NCBI RefSeq assembly: GCF_913055165.1
Contig: NZ_CAJXJS010000001.1
Coordinates: 1 to 64,000 of the forward strand
Origin: an uncultured Devosia sp.
Lineage (GTDB): Bacteria > Pseudomonadota > Alphaproteobacteria > Rhizobiales > Devosiaceae
DNA: 64,000 nucleotides
Reading direction: 5' to 3'
The position numbers were made by a program, and so were the translations under genes. This document shows, one piece after another, positions 1-9,615 of this stretch. Below the pieces are notes generated by a model. The model searched no databases and had not been told where the DNA came from. It was given only the letters and a program-made list of their open reading frames with translations. The first letter of the stretch is position 1; each line of letters begins with the position of its first letter.

Positions 1-37
1 TTCGGGGCCAGGTTTTCGCAACATGACCCAGTGAATC

Positions 38-65
38 AAAAACCCCCGGCAAACGCCAGGGGTTT
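38..65 (-). terminator. Rho-independent terminator for the leftward nat-rbsK-YCII run
   Basis: Read on the minus strand, a GC-rich stem (AACCCCTGGC paired with GCCGGGGGTT, loop GTTT) is followed by a run of T. It lies about 70 bases after the stop of the YCII-like gene, the last leftward gene here. Confidence 0.6.
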
Positions 66-78
66 GTCAGCAGTCTGG

Positions 79-101
79 GGGCGCCACATGGCGCCCTTTT
101 T
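79..101 (+). terminator. Rho-independent terminator for a gene left of the window
   Basis: A perfect 7-bp stem, GGGCGCC and GGCGCCC around the loop ACAT, is followed directly by five T on the plus strand. It would end a rightward transcript entering from outside the window, and faces the leftward terminator beside it. Confidence 0.6.
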
Positions 102-131
102 GTTGGCTGGACACTATTTCCGCAGTTGGAG

Positions 132-485
132 CTAGAGATCCGGGCCCGCCAAAAATGGCATGATATCGACGCCGTCGCCGGGGAAGGTGCTGATATGGGG
201 ATGGTCGGCGAAGAGCCGGGCAGCGGCCTCCGCGCTTTCCGCCTCGACGATCAGATAGCCGCAAAAATCATTGGTGGCCGGGGCGATGCTACCGTCGCGG
301 GTGATGCGGGTGGTCTTGCCCACCATGCCGCCATGATTGACGATGGCAGCCGCATGACGCCTGTTCCACTCCTCCCATTCCGGCAGGCCCTTGGCGTCCA
401 CCGCGTCCTGTTCAGATTTCGGCATGGCCCGGAACTTGGCCAGGTCCGAGCGTGTCATCGTATAGACGGCCAGAAAATGCGGCAT
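132..485 (-). CDS. YCII-related domain protein
   Basis: A 117-residue cytoplasmic protein resembling the YCII/DGPF family: small alpha-beta barrels of mostly unknown role, often next to sigma factors or metabolic genes. What supports the call is the size, the start MPHFLAVYTM and a conserved-looking end in which an acidic strand (GYLIVEAESAEAA) precedes a helix and a PF-type ending. It is the last gene of a leftward run and sits about 65 bases after rbsK. No catalytic role can be read from the sequence. The family call is moderate; a specific function is unknown. Confidence 0.6.
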   Translation of the reverse strand: MPHFLAVYTMTRSDLAKFRAMPKSEQDAVDAKGLPEWEEWNRRHAAAIVNHGGMVGKTTRITRDGSIAPATNDFCGYLIVEAESAEAAARLFADHPHISTFPGDGVDIMPFLAGPDL

Positions 486-551
486 GGCGGCGTCCTGCAG
501 GTAATAAAACGCCGGACCAGACTAGCCCTTCACGGCGAAGGCGTCACCGGG

Positions 552-1445
552 TCAACTGGCGATCGCGTCCACATCCGCCTTCTTCGGGATGGCCGGTTGC
601 GCGCCGGGTTTGAGGCAGGCGAGGCTCCCGGCTACTGCCGCGCGGCGCAAGGCGGCTTCGAGCGAATATCCGGCGTCAAGCCCCGCCGCGAGATAGCCGC
701 AGAACGTGTCGCCCGCCCCGACGGTGTCGACCGGCTTGACCTTGTGCGCCGCCACCGAAATGGGACCATCAGGTGTGCGGGCTCGGGCGCCTTCGGGGCC
801 AAGCGTCACCACAATGGTACGACCAGTCTGGTTGACCCAGTCCTGCATGGCCATGTCGAGCTGATCAATGGGGCGGCCGGTCAGCAGGGAAAACTCCGTT
901 TCATTGGCCACCACAATATCGGCCATAGGTGCGAGCCTTGCCGTATCGGGCAGGAAGGGCGCTGTGTTGAGAATGGAACGCGCACCCTTTTCGCGGGCTA
1001 TTTCGAGTGCCTTGCGCGTTGCGGCCTGCGGCACTTCCTGCTGCACCAGCAGCGTGTCCGCGCTAGTGAGCTTGGCCAGCCCGCGCGTTGCGTCTTCAGC
1101 GCTCACCGTGCCATTCGCGCCGGGCAGGATGGCGATGACATTCTCGCCCGCCGCATCGACGAAAATCATGGCGATGCCGGTTGCCGCCTCGGCCCTGCGC
1201 AGCTGGCTGAGATCGACCCCACCATCCCGCAGCAGTTCGGTCGCAAGATCAGCAAAGGCGTCATCACCGACGGCCGAAACATGCAGCACCTCTGCCCCGG
1301 CGCGGCGCGCCGCCAGCGCCTGGTTGGCGCCCTTGCCGCCAGGGGCCATGGAGAAGGTGCCTCCAGCCACGGTTTCCCCCGGCTTGGGCAGGCGGGTGAC
1401 GGTGCCGATCTGATCGAGATTGGTGGAGCCGAATACGGTGATCAT
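552..1445 (-). CDS. rbsK: ribokinase, PfkB-family sugar kinase
   Basis: This 297-residue PfkB-family kinase most likely phosphorylates ribose to ribose 5-phosphate with ATP in the cytoplasm. The N-terminal signature GGKGAN (36-41) and the C-terminal signature DTVGAGDTFCG (240-250), with catalytic Asp246 and the anion hole before it, are both intact, and the length is normal for RbsK. The start is one base after the stop of the DUF1697 gene, so the two are translationally coupled. No ribose transporter or RbsR lies nearby, so another pentose or nucleoside substrate is possible. Confidence 0.85.
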   Translation of the reverse strand: MITVFGSTNLDQIGTVTRLPKPGETVAGGTFSMAPGGKGANQALAARRAGAEVLHVSAVGDDAFADLATELLRDGGVDLSQLRRAEAATGIAMIFVDAAGENVIAILPGANGTVSAEDATRGLAKLTSADTLLVQQEVPQAATRKALEIAREKGARSILNTAPFLPDTARLAPMADIVVANETEFSLLTGRPIDQLDMAMQDWVNQTGRTIVVTLGPEGARARTPDGPISVAAHKVKPVDTVGAGDTFCGYLAAGLDAGYSLEAALRRAAVAGSLACLKPGAQPAIPKKADVDAIAS

Positions 1446-1985
1446 TCAGACGATCTTTTCTATCGTGTTCCAGTTGCGCATGGTGTCAAGCACGCCTTTG
1501 TCCAGCTTTGCATAGAGTGGCTTGAGCACCTCTTCGACATGCTCGGTATAGCGCCCATTGGGCTGCCGATAGGCGGCGATATAGATATCGCGCTGGTCGA
1601 TGCGCAGGATTTCGGTTTCGCCGGGCCGATCGGCGAGGTCGATGCCTTGCGGCAGCGCTTCAGCAAACATCAGCACATGCCGCGCGACGTCGGCCTTTGG
1701 ATCAAGAGTACCGAATGGATGGTCCTTGAGCATGGCCCTGAGTTCACTCTCGGAGCGCAGCACCACACCAACGCGGAACCCGAATTGGTTCGCGATGGTC
1801 GTCTCCAGGGTCGTCTTGACCTCCGCCTCGCCACCCTGAGCCGAAAGCCGCACATTGCCACTGGCCAGCACCGTCTTCACGTCGGTGAATCCAGCTGCCT
1901 CCAGACAGGCCCGCAAGTCGGCCATTTTCATCTGTCGCTTGCCCAGGTTGATGCCGCGCAGGAAGGCCCCCCAGATATGGCTCAT
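1446..1985 (-). CDS. DUF1697 family protein
   Basis: A 179-residue protein with the hallmarks of DUF1697: an N-terminal LRGINLG segment, then KMADLRACLEAAGF and an ASGNV strand, and a C-terminal TMRNWNT motif. Family members are small cytoplasmic alpha-beta proteins of unknown function that are often found in operons with unrelated enzymes. Its start codon overlaps the stop of the YdeI-like gene (ATGA type) and its stop abuts rbsK, so it is read as part of one leftward operon. Nothing unusual is seen in it. Confidence 0.85.
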   Translation of the reverse strand: MSHIWGAFLRGINLGKRQMKMADLRACLEAAGFTDVKTVLASGNVRLSAQGGEAEVKTTLETTIANQFGFRVGVVLRSESELRAMLKDHPFGTLDPKADVARHVLMFAEALPQGIDLADRPGETEILRIDQRDIYIAAYRQPNGRYTEHVEEVLKPLYAKLDKGVLDTMRNWNTIEKIV

Positions 1986-2578
1986 GGCCTGGCCTTCTGC
2001 GGATAGATGGCGTCTCCACGAGCAAGCATGGCGACGTAATCGGCGATGCGCTTTTTTCGCGCCGCTTCGGTCTTAAGCGAGATGATCCTAAAGGTGAGGG
2101 CGAAGCGGTTCTGGGCGGTCAAGCCGTCATAGGTCGCCTGTGCCGCCGGGTTGGCGGCGATGGCTTCCAAGAGGTCGGCGGGAGGCTCCTGTGTGGTCTT
2201 GTAGGCCGCGTCCCAGCGGCCGTCTGCCTTTGCCGCCTCCACATGGACAAGACCATGTTCAGTCATGAGACCCTGTTCGATCAGCCGGGCGACATTGTCG
2301 CGATTGATCTGGCTCCACACCGATCTGGGGCGCCGCGGGCAATAGCGCTGCACAAAGCTCTCCGCGTCCCAGCTTTTCTTGATGGCATCGATCCAGCCCC
2401 AGCAGAGCACGACGTCAATGGCTTCGACCGGCGTTATGGTCGGCCTGCCCGATGCCTTCTTGAAAATACGGATCCAGACCTCGTCGGCCTGGTCGTGATT
2501 GCCAGCCAGCCAGGTATAGAAGGCATCAAAATCCACGAACTCGAACAGCTTGTCCGTCGGAACGGTGACCGGCGCCAT
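1982..2578 (-). CDS. YdeI/OmpD-associated family protein
   Basis: A 198-residue protein resembling the YdeI/OmpD-associated family (DUF1801-like N-terminal part, sometimes annotated as bacteriocin protection). Visible family features are DEVWIRIFKKASG near residue 35, the CWGWIDAIKKSWD segment near 60, the RRPRSVWSQIN segment near 85, and a basic C-terminal KTEAARKKRIADYV helix. It lies four bases after nat and overlaps the DUF1697 gene, so all three are probably co-transcribed. The biochemical role is not established for the family, and the bacteriocin label should not be taken literally. Confidence 0.8.
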   Translation of the reverse strand: MAPVTVPTDKLFEFVDFDAFYTWLAGNHDQADEVWIRIFKKASGRPTITPVEAIDVVLCWGWIDAIKKSWDAESFVQRYCPRRPRSVWSQINRDNVARLIEQGLMTEHGLVHVEAAKADGRWDAAYKTTQEPPADLLEAIAANPAAQATYDGLTAQNRFALTFRIISLKTEAARKKRIADYVAMLARGDAIYPQKARP

Positions 2579-2582
2579 GGCG

Positions 2583-3419
2583 TCAGGCGGCTGGGGCCGG
2601 CTTGGGAGTCAGCAGCTCTGCCAACACTCTGTCCAACCGGTCATGCTGGGGCAGAACGATGCCGAAATCCTCGGTCAGCACCTGCTTGATGTCTTCGGCC
2701 GAGGTCAGCTCGCGATAGTCTGCCTCACCATCGGTAGGCTGACGGGTGAACTTGGTGTTTTGCAGCTTGAGGCGCTTGCCGCTGGGGGCCAGTGCGACAC
2801 GCAACTCATGCGTGAAGGGAGAAGCCGGATCAGTGGCGATCCGATGGTTGATCGCGGCGATGCTGTCCTCGCTCACTTCGTCCAGCGTGAAGACATAGAC
2901 CGGCCGCCAGTCTTCGGCGAGCTTCACCTCAAGCGTCCAGTCCGGCTCGCCGCCGGTCAGCCGGAAGGTTTCGTGCGGTGTGGTTTGCGCGCTGTCGGCC
3001 CTGAGCCGCAGCGGCGTGGTGAGCGTCAGCCCGCCAAACCCAACATCGGCAATGTGGTTCTGCCCATTGACCTCAACCAGCAGCAGCATGTGGCTGGGGG
3101 GCAGGCTGGCGGCATCCGGGTTGGTCCAGACCACGCGCGCCAGCAGAGGCCGGACGATAAAGTCGAGGTCCTGGAGCATGCGCATGAACAACAGATTATG
3201 TTCAAAGCAATAGCCGCCGCGCTTGTCGGTCAGGAGCTTCTTTTCGAGGCTCGGCTGATCAAGCCGCACTGGTTCGCCCAGCAGCGGATTGAGGTTCTCG
3301 AAGGGGATAGTGGCGGGATGCAGCGCGTGCAGCAGGTCCAGCGTCATCAGGGTCGGCGCGATCGAGCCGGCAAACCCGATTCGCTCGAAATAGCCCTTGA
3401 GATTGACCTTTTCAGCCAT
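2583..3419 (-). CDS. nat: arylamine N-acetyltransferase
   Basis: NAT enzymes transfer acetyl from acetyl-CoA to arylamines and hydrazines in the cytoplasm. The 278-residue protein has the expected length and the full Cys-His-Asp triad: Cys71 in RGGYCFEHN, His110 in PPSHMLLL, and Asp125 in HIADVGFGG. The substrate-facing segment IPFENLNPL (38-46) is also typical. It is the first gene of the leftward run, and the roughly 100-base gap to irr probably holds the promoter. Physiological substrates in this organism are unknown. Confidence 0.93.
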   Translation of the reverse strand: MAEKVNLKGYFERIGFAGSIAPTLMTLDLLHALHPATIPFENLNPLLGEPVRLDQPSLEKKLLTDKRGGYCFEHNLLFMRMLQDLDFIVRPLLARVVWTNPDAASLPPSHMLLLVEVNGQNHIADVGFGGLTLTTPLRLRADSAQTTPHETFRLTGGEPDWTLEVKLAEDWRPVYVFTLDEVSEDSIAAINHRIATDPASPFTHELRVALAPSGKRLKLQNTKFTRQPTDGEADYRELTSAEDIKQVLTEDFGIVLPQHDRLDRVLAELLTPKPAPAA

Positions 3420-3516
3420 TAGCCACCCGTGCCGCTGTTAAAACCGAGGCACAATATGGTCACCCCGATTGCCTTTGTCACGGGCTGACAGGCGCCTCTG
3501 CGCAAAACGGCCGTAC

Positions 3517-3963
3517 TCAGGCCGACGCCTTGCGAACGCGGATCACCACATCGACATGGGACACTTCCATGCCTGCGGGCGCAGTGGGCAGTGCCTTGAA
3601 CTCAACCGAATCGGGCGGGATGTCGATCATCCGCTGCTCGTCTTCGACGTAAAAATGGTGATGGTCGGACGTGTCGGTATCATAATAGGAGCGCGACGCA
3701 TCGATCGCCACTTCGCGCAGTAGCCCCGCCTCGTGAAATTGGTGCAGCGTATTGTAGATCGTGGCCAGGGACACGTTCACATTGGCAGCGTCCGCTTCAC
3801 CATGCAGCTGCTCGGCACTGACATGCCGGTGCGGGCCGCCGAACAGCAATTCGGCCAGGGCCACGCGCTGCCGGGTCGGGCGAAGACCGGCCATGCGCAG
3901 CACGGCCGTCAGGCACGGCTTGCGGGATGGAACGGGCCGGGCGGCGGTATCGCGATCGGGCAT
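3517..3963 (-). CDS. irr: Irr, Fur-family iron response regulator
   Basis: Irr senses haem status and controls iron and haem genes in Rhizobiales and Rhodobacterales. The 148-residue protein has a Fur-type winged helix ([15 protein letters not shown] from residue 27) and the diagnostic triple histidine HHH at 101-103 in [11 protein letters not shown], which contributes to haem binding in Irr. The N-terminal GCPWHDV haem regulatory motif of the Bradyrhizobium protein is absent, as in the Rhizobium type. It is divergent from fabA across about 170 bases, an arrangement I know from many Rhizobiales. The exact start is uncertain within the first 15 residues. Confidence 0.9.
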   Translation of the reverse strand: MPDRDTAARPVPSRKPCLTAVLRMAGLRPTRQRVALAELLFGGPHRHVSAEQLHGEADAANVNVSLATIYNTLHQFHEAGLLREVAIDASRSYYDTDTSDHHHFYVEDEQRMIDIPPDSVEFKALPTAPAGMEVSHVDVVIRVRKASA

Positions 3964-4134
3964 AGGGCCTTCGGGTCTCTTATTCAGGTCCGGATTTGTC
4001 GCTATCTTATAGTCGCCAAGCCCCTGCCAGACAAGCGCAGCCCATGGGTGGCCTGTCGCGCTGCCCCCGGCTGTCTTGACCCTTACCCGGCACCCCTATA
4101 CGAGACGAGACTTGAGCGAGAGCGAGGAGCTTTG

Positions 4135-4665
4135 ATGGCTGAGCGGCAGCACGCATTCAATTACGAGGAATTGTTGGCCCATGGACGCGGCGAATTGCCG
4201 GGACAGGGCGATGCCCGCCTGCCGGCCCCGCCCATGCTGATGTTCGATCGGATCACCTCGATCACCGAGGACGGCGGTGCGCATGGCAAAGGCCAGGTGC
4301 GGGCAGAACTCGATGTCAATCCGGACCTGTGGTTCTTCAAGTGCCACTTCATCGGCGATCCGGTGATGCCCGGTTGCCTGGGACTTGATGCCGTCTGGCA
4401 GATGACCGGCTTCTTTCTCTCCTGGATCGGCCAGCCCGGCAAAGGGCGCGCCCTTGGTGGCGAAATCAAGTTCACCGGCCAGGTGACCGATGACGTCAAG
4501 CTGGTCGAGTATGGTATTGATCTCAAGCGGGTGATGCGCTCGCGGCTGACGCTGGGCATTGCCGATGGCTGGGTCAAGGCTGACGGTAAAGTGATCTACG
4601 AAGCCAAGGACCTGCGCGTTGGACTCTTCACGGAAGCCCAATTGCACGAGCAGCAGTCCGCTTGA
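4135..4665 (+). CDS. fabA: 3-hydroxydecanoyl-ACP dehydratase/isomerase FabA
   Basis: FabA dehydrates 3-hydroxydecanoyl-ACP and isomerises trans-2 to cis-3-decenoyl-ACP, the branch point of anaerobic unsaturated fatty acid synthesis. I start it at 4135, giving 176 residues, because the hot-dog fold begins there ([20 protein letters not shown]) and a GAGG-like ribosome site precedes it; the open frame extends further upstream without similarity. The active-site pair His71 ([13 protein letters not shown]) and Asp85 (GLDAVWQ) is intact. fabB follows 87 bases later in the same direction. Confidence 0.95.
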   Translation: MAERQHAFNYEELLAHGRGELPGQGDARLPAPPMLMFDRITSITEDGGAHGKGQVRAELDVNPDLWFFKCHFIGDPVMPGCLGLDAVWQMTGFFLSWIGQPGKGRALGGEIKFTGQVTDDVKLVEYGIDLKRVMRSRLTLGIADGWVKADGKVIYEAKDLRVGLFTEAQLHEQQSA

Positions 4666-4752
4666 CCGGCCTTAATGCTGGCCGCAACGACCCTATATAA
4701 GTGCGACGCCAACCCCGATGCGAACGCACGAAACGACTAAAGCGAGGACGAA

Positions 4753-5979
<1,227 letters not shown>

Positions 5980-6100
5980 GACGGCGACCCCATGGGATAT
6001 TTCCCAATAGGTAGTCGCACTTATAGCGCCTAGACATTAGGGATCGGCGCGGGTTCTGTGCCCGGCGCTGACCCTCAATAGGGACGCGGCCGGAGGGCAG

Positions 6101-6988
6101 ATGAAATCAGAGATGACCTCCGGGTCTCTAGTCCCCAGTGTCCTTTCCGACTCCTGGGGCAAACATGAGTCGAACCCGCTCGCCATTGTCCAGATCATCG
6201 AGCATCATCTGGGGATCGGCACCTTCCACCTGGAACTACCGAGTGGACATCTCTACCTGTCCGACGCCGCCTGCCGCATCTATGGCTACGCGCCCACAAG
6301 GGAGCGGGTGCCGCTCAACCTCATTCTCAACGCGCTGGTGCGTGAGGACCGGCGTCGCGGCGCCGATCTGCTCTCGCACGCCATTGCCAAGAAATGCGGC
6401 TACCGCTTCGTGCTGCGCATTCTTCCGGAGGGAGGTTCGATCAAGATTATCGAGGTCTTTGCCGACGTCGTGCTCAGCAAGCTTGGCGAGGTGGTGGCAG
6501 TGGTGGGGACGGTCAGGGACATCTCCGAACGCGCCAAGGCCGACGCACAAGCGGCTGGACGCAGCCTGTTGGTGCGGTCTCTGCTGATCAATATACCCGC
6601 CGCCATTGCCGTTCTGGATCGCGACATGCGCTATCTGGCCGTATCCAATTACTGGGCGGCCGGTCATGGCATGAAATCTCCCAACGACCTGATCGGCCTC
6701 AGCCATTATGACGAGCATCCGGATCTGCCCGCAGAAGTCCGGCGCGAGCATCAGCAGGTCCTCAATGGCGCCACCCTGCGCAGGCCCAGGGCATATCTGA
6801 AGGATCGCAAAGGCCGACCCATCCGGCAGACCTGCGTCATCTGCCCCTGGTACACCATGGAAAAGAAGGTCGGGGGCATGATCATCATGCTCGGCAGCGT
6901 CGATATGGCCAACGCGCTGCCGGCGGAGAAATCCGAGACCTCCCTGCCCACCCGCGAGGAATTCCTGCACCTGCTGGCAACCCTGTAG
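6101..6988 (+). CDS. PAS-domain protein without recognisable output domain
   Basis: A 295-residue soluble protein with two PAS-like sensor regions: one at about 35-140, ending in the PAC-type VGTVRDISERAKADAQ linker, and a second at about 155-275 (IPAAIAVLDRDMRYLAVSNYW, then GLSHYDEHPDLPAEVRREHQQVL). No histidine kinase, GGDEF, EAL or DNA-binding domain follows; the chain ends at residue 295. It may be a stand-alone sensor or adaptor that works through a partner encoded elsewhere. It is convergent with the ThiF-like gene and about 120 bases after fabB. The ligand is unknown. Confidence 0.7.
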   Translation: MKSEMTSGSLVPSVLSDSWGKHESNPLAIVQIIEHHLGIGTFHLELPSGHLYLSDAACRIYGYAPTRERVPLNLILNALVREDRRRGADLLSHAIAKKCGYRFVLRILPEGGSIKIIEVFADVVLSKLGEVVAVVGTVRDISERAKADAQAAGRSLLVRSLLINIPAAIAVLDRDMRYLAVSNYWAAGHGMKSPNDLIGLSHYDEHPDLPAEVRREHQQVLNGATLRRPRAYLKDRKGRPIRQTCVICPWYTMEKKVGGMIIMLGSVDMANALPAEKSETSLPTREEFLHLLATL

Positions 6989-7057
6989 GGCGCCTGGTAG
7001 GACGTCCCGCCCGCGGGCGCAATGCCGGGCAGCATTCATCGCCACAGGTCGGAAGGT

Positions 7058-7825
7058 TCAGTAACTCAGTTCGGAGAACCCGGCTTCTCTGGCATCATAG
7101 ACCAGCAGCCGCCCGATGAGGGGCTCTCCCAAGCCGGTGATCAGCTTGATCGCCTCCATGGCCATGAGCGCGCCGATCACACCCGTGACGGGCCCCAATA
7201 TGCCGTTGGCTTCGCAGGAAGGCAGGACGTCATCGCTGGCTTCGTCTGGATAGAGGGCTGAATGGGGTGGCCCGCCCAGATGCGGGGCGAACACTGTCAC
7301 CTGGCCCGAAAACATCGACACCGCTCCGGAAACCAATGGCTTGCCCTGCCGCTCCGCCGCCGCCGCAACGATCCGGCGGGTCGAGAGATTGTCGGTACCG
7401 TCGAGGACGACGTCAGATGACCCAACAAGCTCGCCTGCATTCGCCGCTGTGACGGCCTCAGTCCGCAGCGCGAGCCCTACATGCGGATTGAGCGCGGCCG
7501 CGAAGGCGCCGGCGCTGTCCGCCTTACTGGTACCGATTGACCCGGTCGTATGGATCACCTGCCGCTGCAGGTTGGAGAGGGAGACCGTGTCGTGATCGAT
7601 GATCGTCAGGTAGCCAATTCCGGCAGCTGCCAGATAGGCAATGGCCGGGCTCCCCAGCCCGCCGGCGCCAACGACCAGTGCCCTTGCTCCCTTCAGCCTT
7701 TGTTGGGCTGCGCCGCCAAAGCCCTTGAGCACCAGGTGGCGCGCATAGCGCCTCGTCTCTTCGGGGCTGAGCGGATGATCAGAGGCCAAGGGGGACCGCC
7801 AGGAAGCGCCGGTCCGGCCCTTCAA
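7058..7825 (-). CDS. ThiF/MoeB/HesA family adenylyltransferase
   Basis: An E1-like enzyme that would activate the C-terminus of a ubiquitin-like sulfur carrier (MoaD or ThiS type) with ATP. In 255 residues it shows the nucleotide motif GAGGLGSP (53-60), the LSNLQRQV segment, DGTDN, and LPSCEANGILGPV. Both zinc-binding CxxC pairs usual in MoeB are absent (the position of CYRCLFP reads HSALYP), and there is no C-terminal rhodanese domain. The ATG at 7825 overlaps the upstream gene by about 47 bases; a TTG near 7790 is an alternative. It is last in a leftward operon. Confidence 0.8.
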   Translation of the reverse strand: MKGRTGASWRSPLASDHPLSPEETRRYARHLVLKGFGGAAQQRLKGARALVVGAGGLGSPAIAYLAAAGIGYLTIIDHDTVSLSNLQRQVIHTTGSIGTSKADSAGAFAAALNPHVGLALRTEAVTAANAGELVGSSDVVLDGTDNLSTRRIVAAAAERQGKPLVSGAVSMFSGQVTVFAPHLGGPPHSALYPDEASDDVLPSCEANGILGPVTGVIGALMAMEAIKLITGLGEPLIGRLLVYDAREAGFSELSY

Positions 7826-8522
7826 ATCCGCCGGGATAGACGGAAACTATTGCCACGGCATTGCTCAGGATCGCCCCCTGGAACGGCATGACCACCGAAT
7901 GGATGCGATACTCGGTAGGGCAGCCGCGCGATCGCGGCAGGTTCTGGTCGCGATATATCAGCCTTGTGCTGCCGCTATCGGTGATCGTCAATTGGTACCC
8001 GAGTGGGGCGACGCTGAACCATTCCGCGCAGGGGCTGGTGGCGGTGGCCGGGAAGGTGGAGAGCTCCAGCGTGTAGTCTCCAGCCACCGTGCCGGGCAGA
8101 TAGCCGGGCGCACCGAAGCTGAGGGCCTTGGCTTCGCTATCGGGCACACCATCGCCGATCAGTGCCGCAATCTCGATCGGCACATCAATGCTGAAACCCT
8201 CGATATGGCTCGCCGCCTGGTCGGCCACCTGGGCGCGCACGGCGCTCAGGCTCGTCTCCTCGCTTTCCGCCTGCACCCGGACCGGAGTGCCCACGACCCA
8301 GCTATCGGTCCTGAGGTCGACGACATAGAGATTGGAATAGGCAAAGCCAGAGCCATCCTGGATGCCGAACTCCTCAAAGGCGAAATAGCGAAAGTCTTCG
8401 GAAAAGCCGACATAGTCGATCAGGGCGCGGTCTCCGGCCTTGGCCGGCATGGCCAGGATCACCGCAAGAAGGGCGCTAACGGCCAGTCGAGCCGTGGCCG
8501 CCTGCACCACGTTCGGTTGCAT
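7779..8522 (-). CDS. secreted protein resembling DUF2259
   Basis: A probable periplasmic protein of about 247 residues. I start it at 8522 because a signal peptide follows at once: [15 protein letters not shown], a hydrophobic stretch, then AMPAKA before GDRALI. The mature part has the look of DUF2259 ([32 protein letters not shown], and a C-terminal [14 protein letters not shown]). It overlaps dut at one end and the ThiF-like gene at the other, so it belongs to the ubiE-to-ThiF leftward run. Its function is unknown; the compact overlaps suggest co-expression, not shared pathway. Confidence 0.7.
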   Translation of the reverse strand: MQPNVVQAATARLAVSALLAVILAMPAKAGDRALIDYVGFSEDFRYFAFEEFGIQDGSGFAYSNLYVVDLRTDSWVVGTPVRVQAESEETSLSAVRAQVADQAASHIEGFSIDVPIEIAALIGDGVPDSEAKALSFGAPGYLPGTVAGDYTLELSTFPATATSPCAEWFSVAPLGYQLTITDSGSTRLIYRDQNLPRSRGCPTEYRIHSVVMPFQGAILSNAVAIVSVYPGGFEGPDRRFLAVPLGL

Positions 8523-8928
8523 CCAGTTCATCAACTTCCACCAATTCAACGGCGCTGACGGGCGCCACAATCATTTGGGCCACGCGCTCACCACGGCGCA
8601 GGCTAAAGGGTTCTCTACCATGATTAATAAGCAGTATTTTGACTTCGCCGCGATAATCCGCATCCACCGTACCGGGTGAGTTGAGCACAGTCACGCCATG
8701 CTTGGCCGCAAGCCCCGAACGCGGCCTGATCTGAGCCTCGAATCCTTCAGGAAGGGCAATGGCAAGCCCCGTGGGCACCATCACATAATCGCCCGGGGCA
8801 ATGGTCACAATCTCGTCAGCACCAATGGCGGCACACAGGTCAAGCCCGGCCGCGCCAGCGGTTTGTTGGCGGGGAAGGGGGAGGCCCGCGCCATGCGCGA
8901 GCCATTTGACATTGACCCGGACGCTCAC
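8476..8928 (-). CDS. dut: deoxyuridine 5'-triphosphate nucleotidohydrolase
   Basis: The trimeric dUTPase hydrolyses dUTP to dUMP and pyrophosphate, keeping uracil out of DNA and feeding thymidylate synthesis. The 150-residue protein has the conserved motifs in order: [33 protein letters not shown] and a C-terminal glycine-rich arm. In that arm the usual GGFGSTG reads GGHGSTG, so the aromatic residue that stacks on the uracil ring is His instead of Phe. It overlaps the upstream lipoprotein gene by four bases. A dut near ubiB and ubiE is common in Rhizobiales. Confidence 0.93.
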   Translation of the reverse strand: MSVRVNVKWLAHGAGLPLPRQQTAGAAGLDLCAAIGADEIVTIAPGDYVMVPTGLAIALPEGFEAQIRPRSGLAAKHGVTVLNSPGTVDADYRGEVKILLINHGREPFSLRRGERVAQMIVAPVSAVELVEVDELDATERGAGGHGSTGR

Positions 8929-9524
8929 GGCGCGCGCACCACGGCAAACAACTCGTCAGGCAGATCGGCCGCGCCATTGATCAGGTCGAGCATGTCGATC
9001 ACCTGCTCGGCCCGGGTCTTGTCTGCCGAGAGCGTCATATTGGTGTCCACAATCTCGGCGCCCGAAACCGCGATCGTCATGGTCCGGCCTTCAAAGAAAG
9101 CTTCGACCATCTGTCGGGTCTGCTCGTCCATGTCGTCCTCGGCGCCCAATTCAGCCTGCATGTCGGCTGTGGGGAGGGCCACGCGGACCAGGCCAGGCCC
9201 GGCTTCGCTAAAGCTCATGCCGCCTTCGTTCTGCCCGAGATCGAGATCGGCAAAATTGCCTTCCTCAACGATCGTGCACGTCGCGCTGCCATCGGCGTTC
9301 TCGGTCAGGGTGCCCTCCGCACAGAAGCTGTCGGCATCATCTTCGCCGCTTTCCGCACTCATCTTGACCATTGAATACACATCGGCACCCATGACCTGGG
9401 TCATGGTGGCTTTTGCTGTGGTCGCGCTGGTGATGGCGACGTCGACGGTCACATCAATGCAACCGGTCAGCCCGGCGGCCAGCAGGACCGCTGTTGCCAG
9501 CTTGCCAAACAGTTTGACGCTCAT
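8925..9524 (-). CDS. predicted lipoprotein of unknown function
   Basis: A 199-residue exported protein with a type II signal peptide: a [15 protein letters not shown] core and the lipobox LTGC, which makes Cys22 the lipidated residue. The mature part is acidic and rich in Thr, Asp and Glu, with SVxITS-like strands at the start and a C-terminal helix followed by [12 protein letters not shown]. It vaguely recalls other small bacterial lipoproteins with beta-rich bodies, but I do not recognise a family. Its stop overlaps the dut start. In relatives I recall coaBC between ubiB and dut; here this gene takes that place. Confidence 0.65.
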   Translation of the reverse strand: MSVKLFGKLATAVLLAAGLTGCIDVTVDVAITSATTAKATMTQVMGADVYSMVKMSAESGEDDADSFCAEGTLTENADGSATCTIVEEGNFADLDLGQNEGGMSFSEAGPGLVRVALPTADMQAELGAEDDMDEQTRQMVEAFFEGRTMTIAVSGAEIVDTNMTLSADKTRAEQVIDMLDLINGAADLPDELFAVVRAP

Positions 9525-9615
9525 TGTCTTCTCCCGTGTTGGCGGCCTCCGCCGCTTGTGAGGGCAATCTATGGGGCATACCCGGCAATGGACAAGCCAC
9601 GGCAGGACTTTCCCG

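Noticed and set aside
126-2006. Long 626-codon rightward frame opposite ribokinase and DUF1697
   Set aside because: It is antisense to four genes with clear family motifs and has no similarity of its own; long antisense frames are expected at this GC content.
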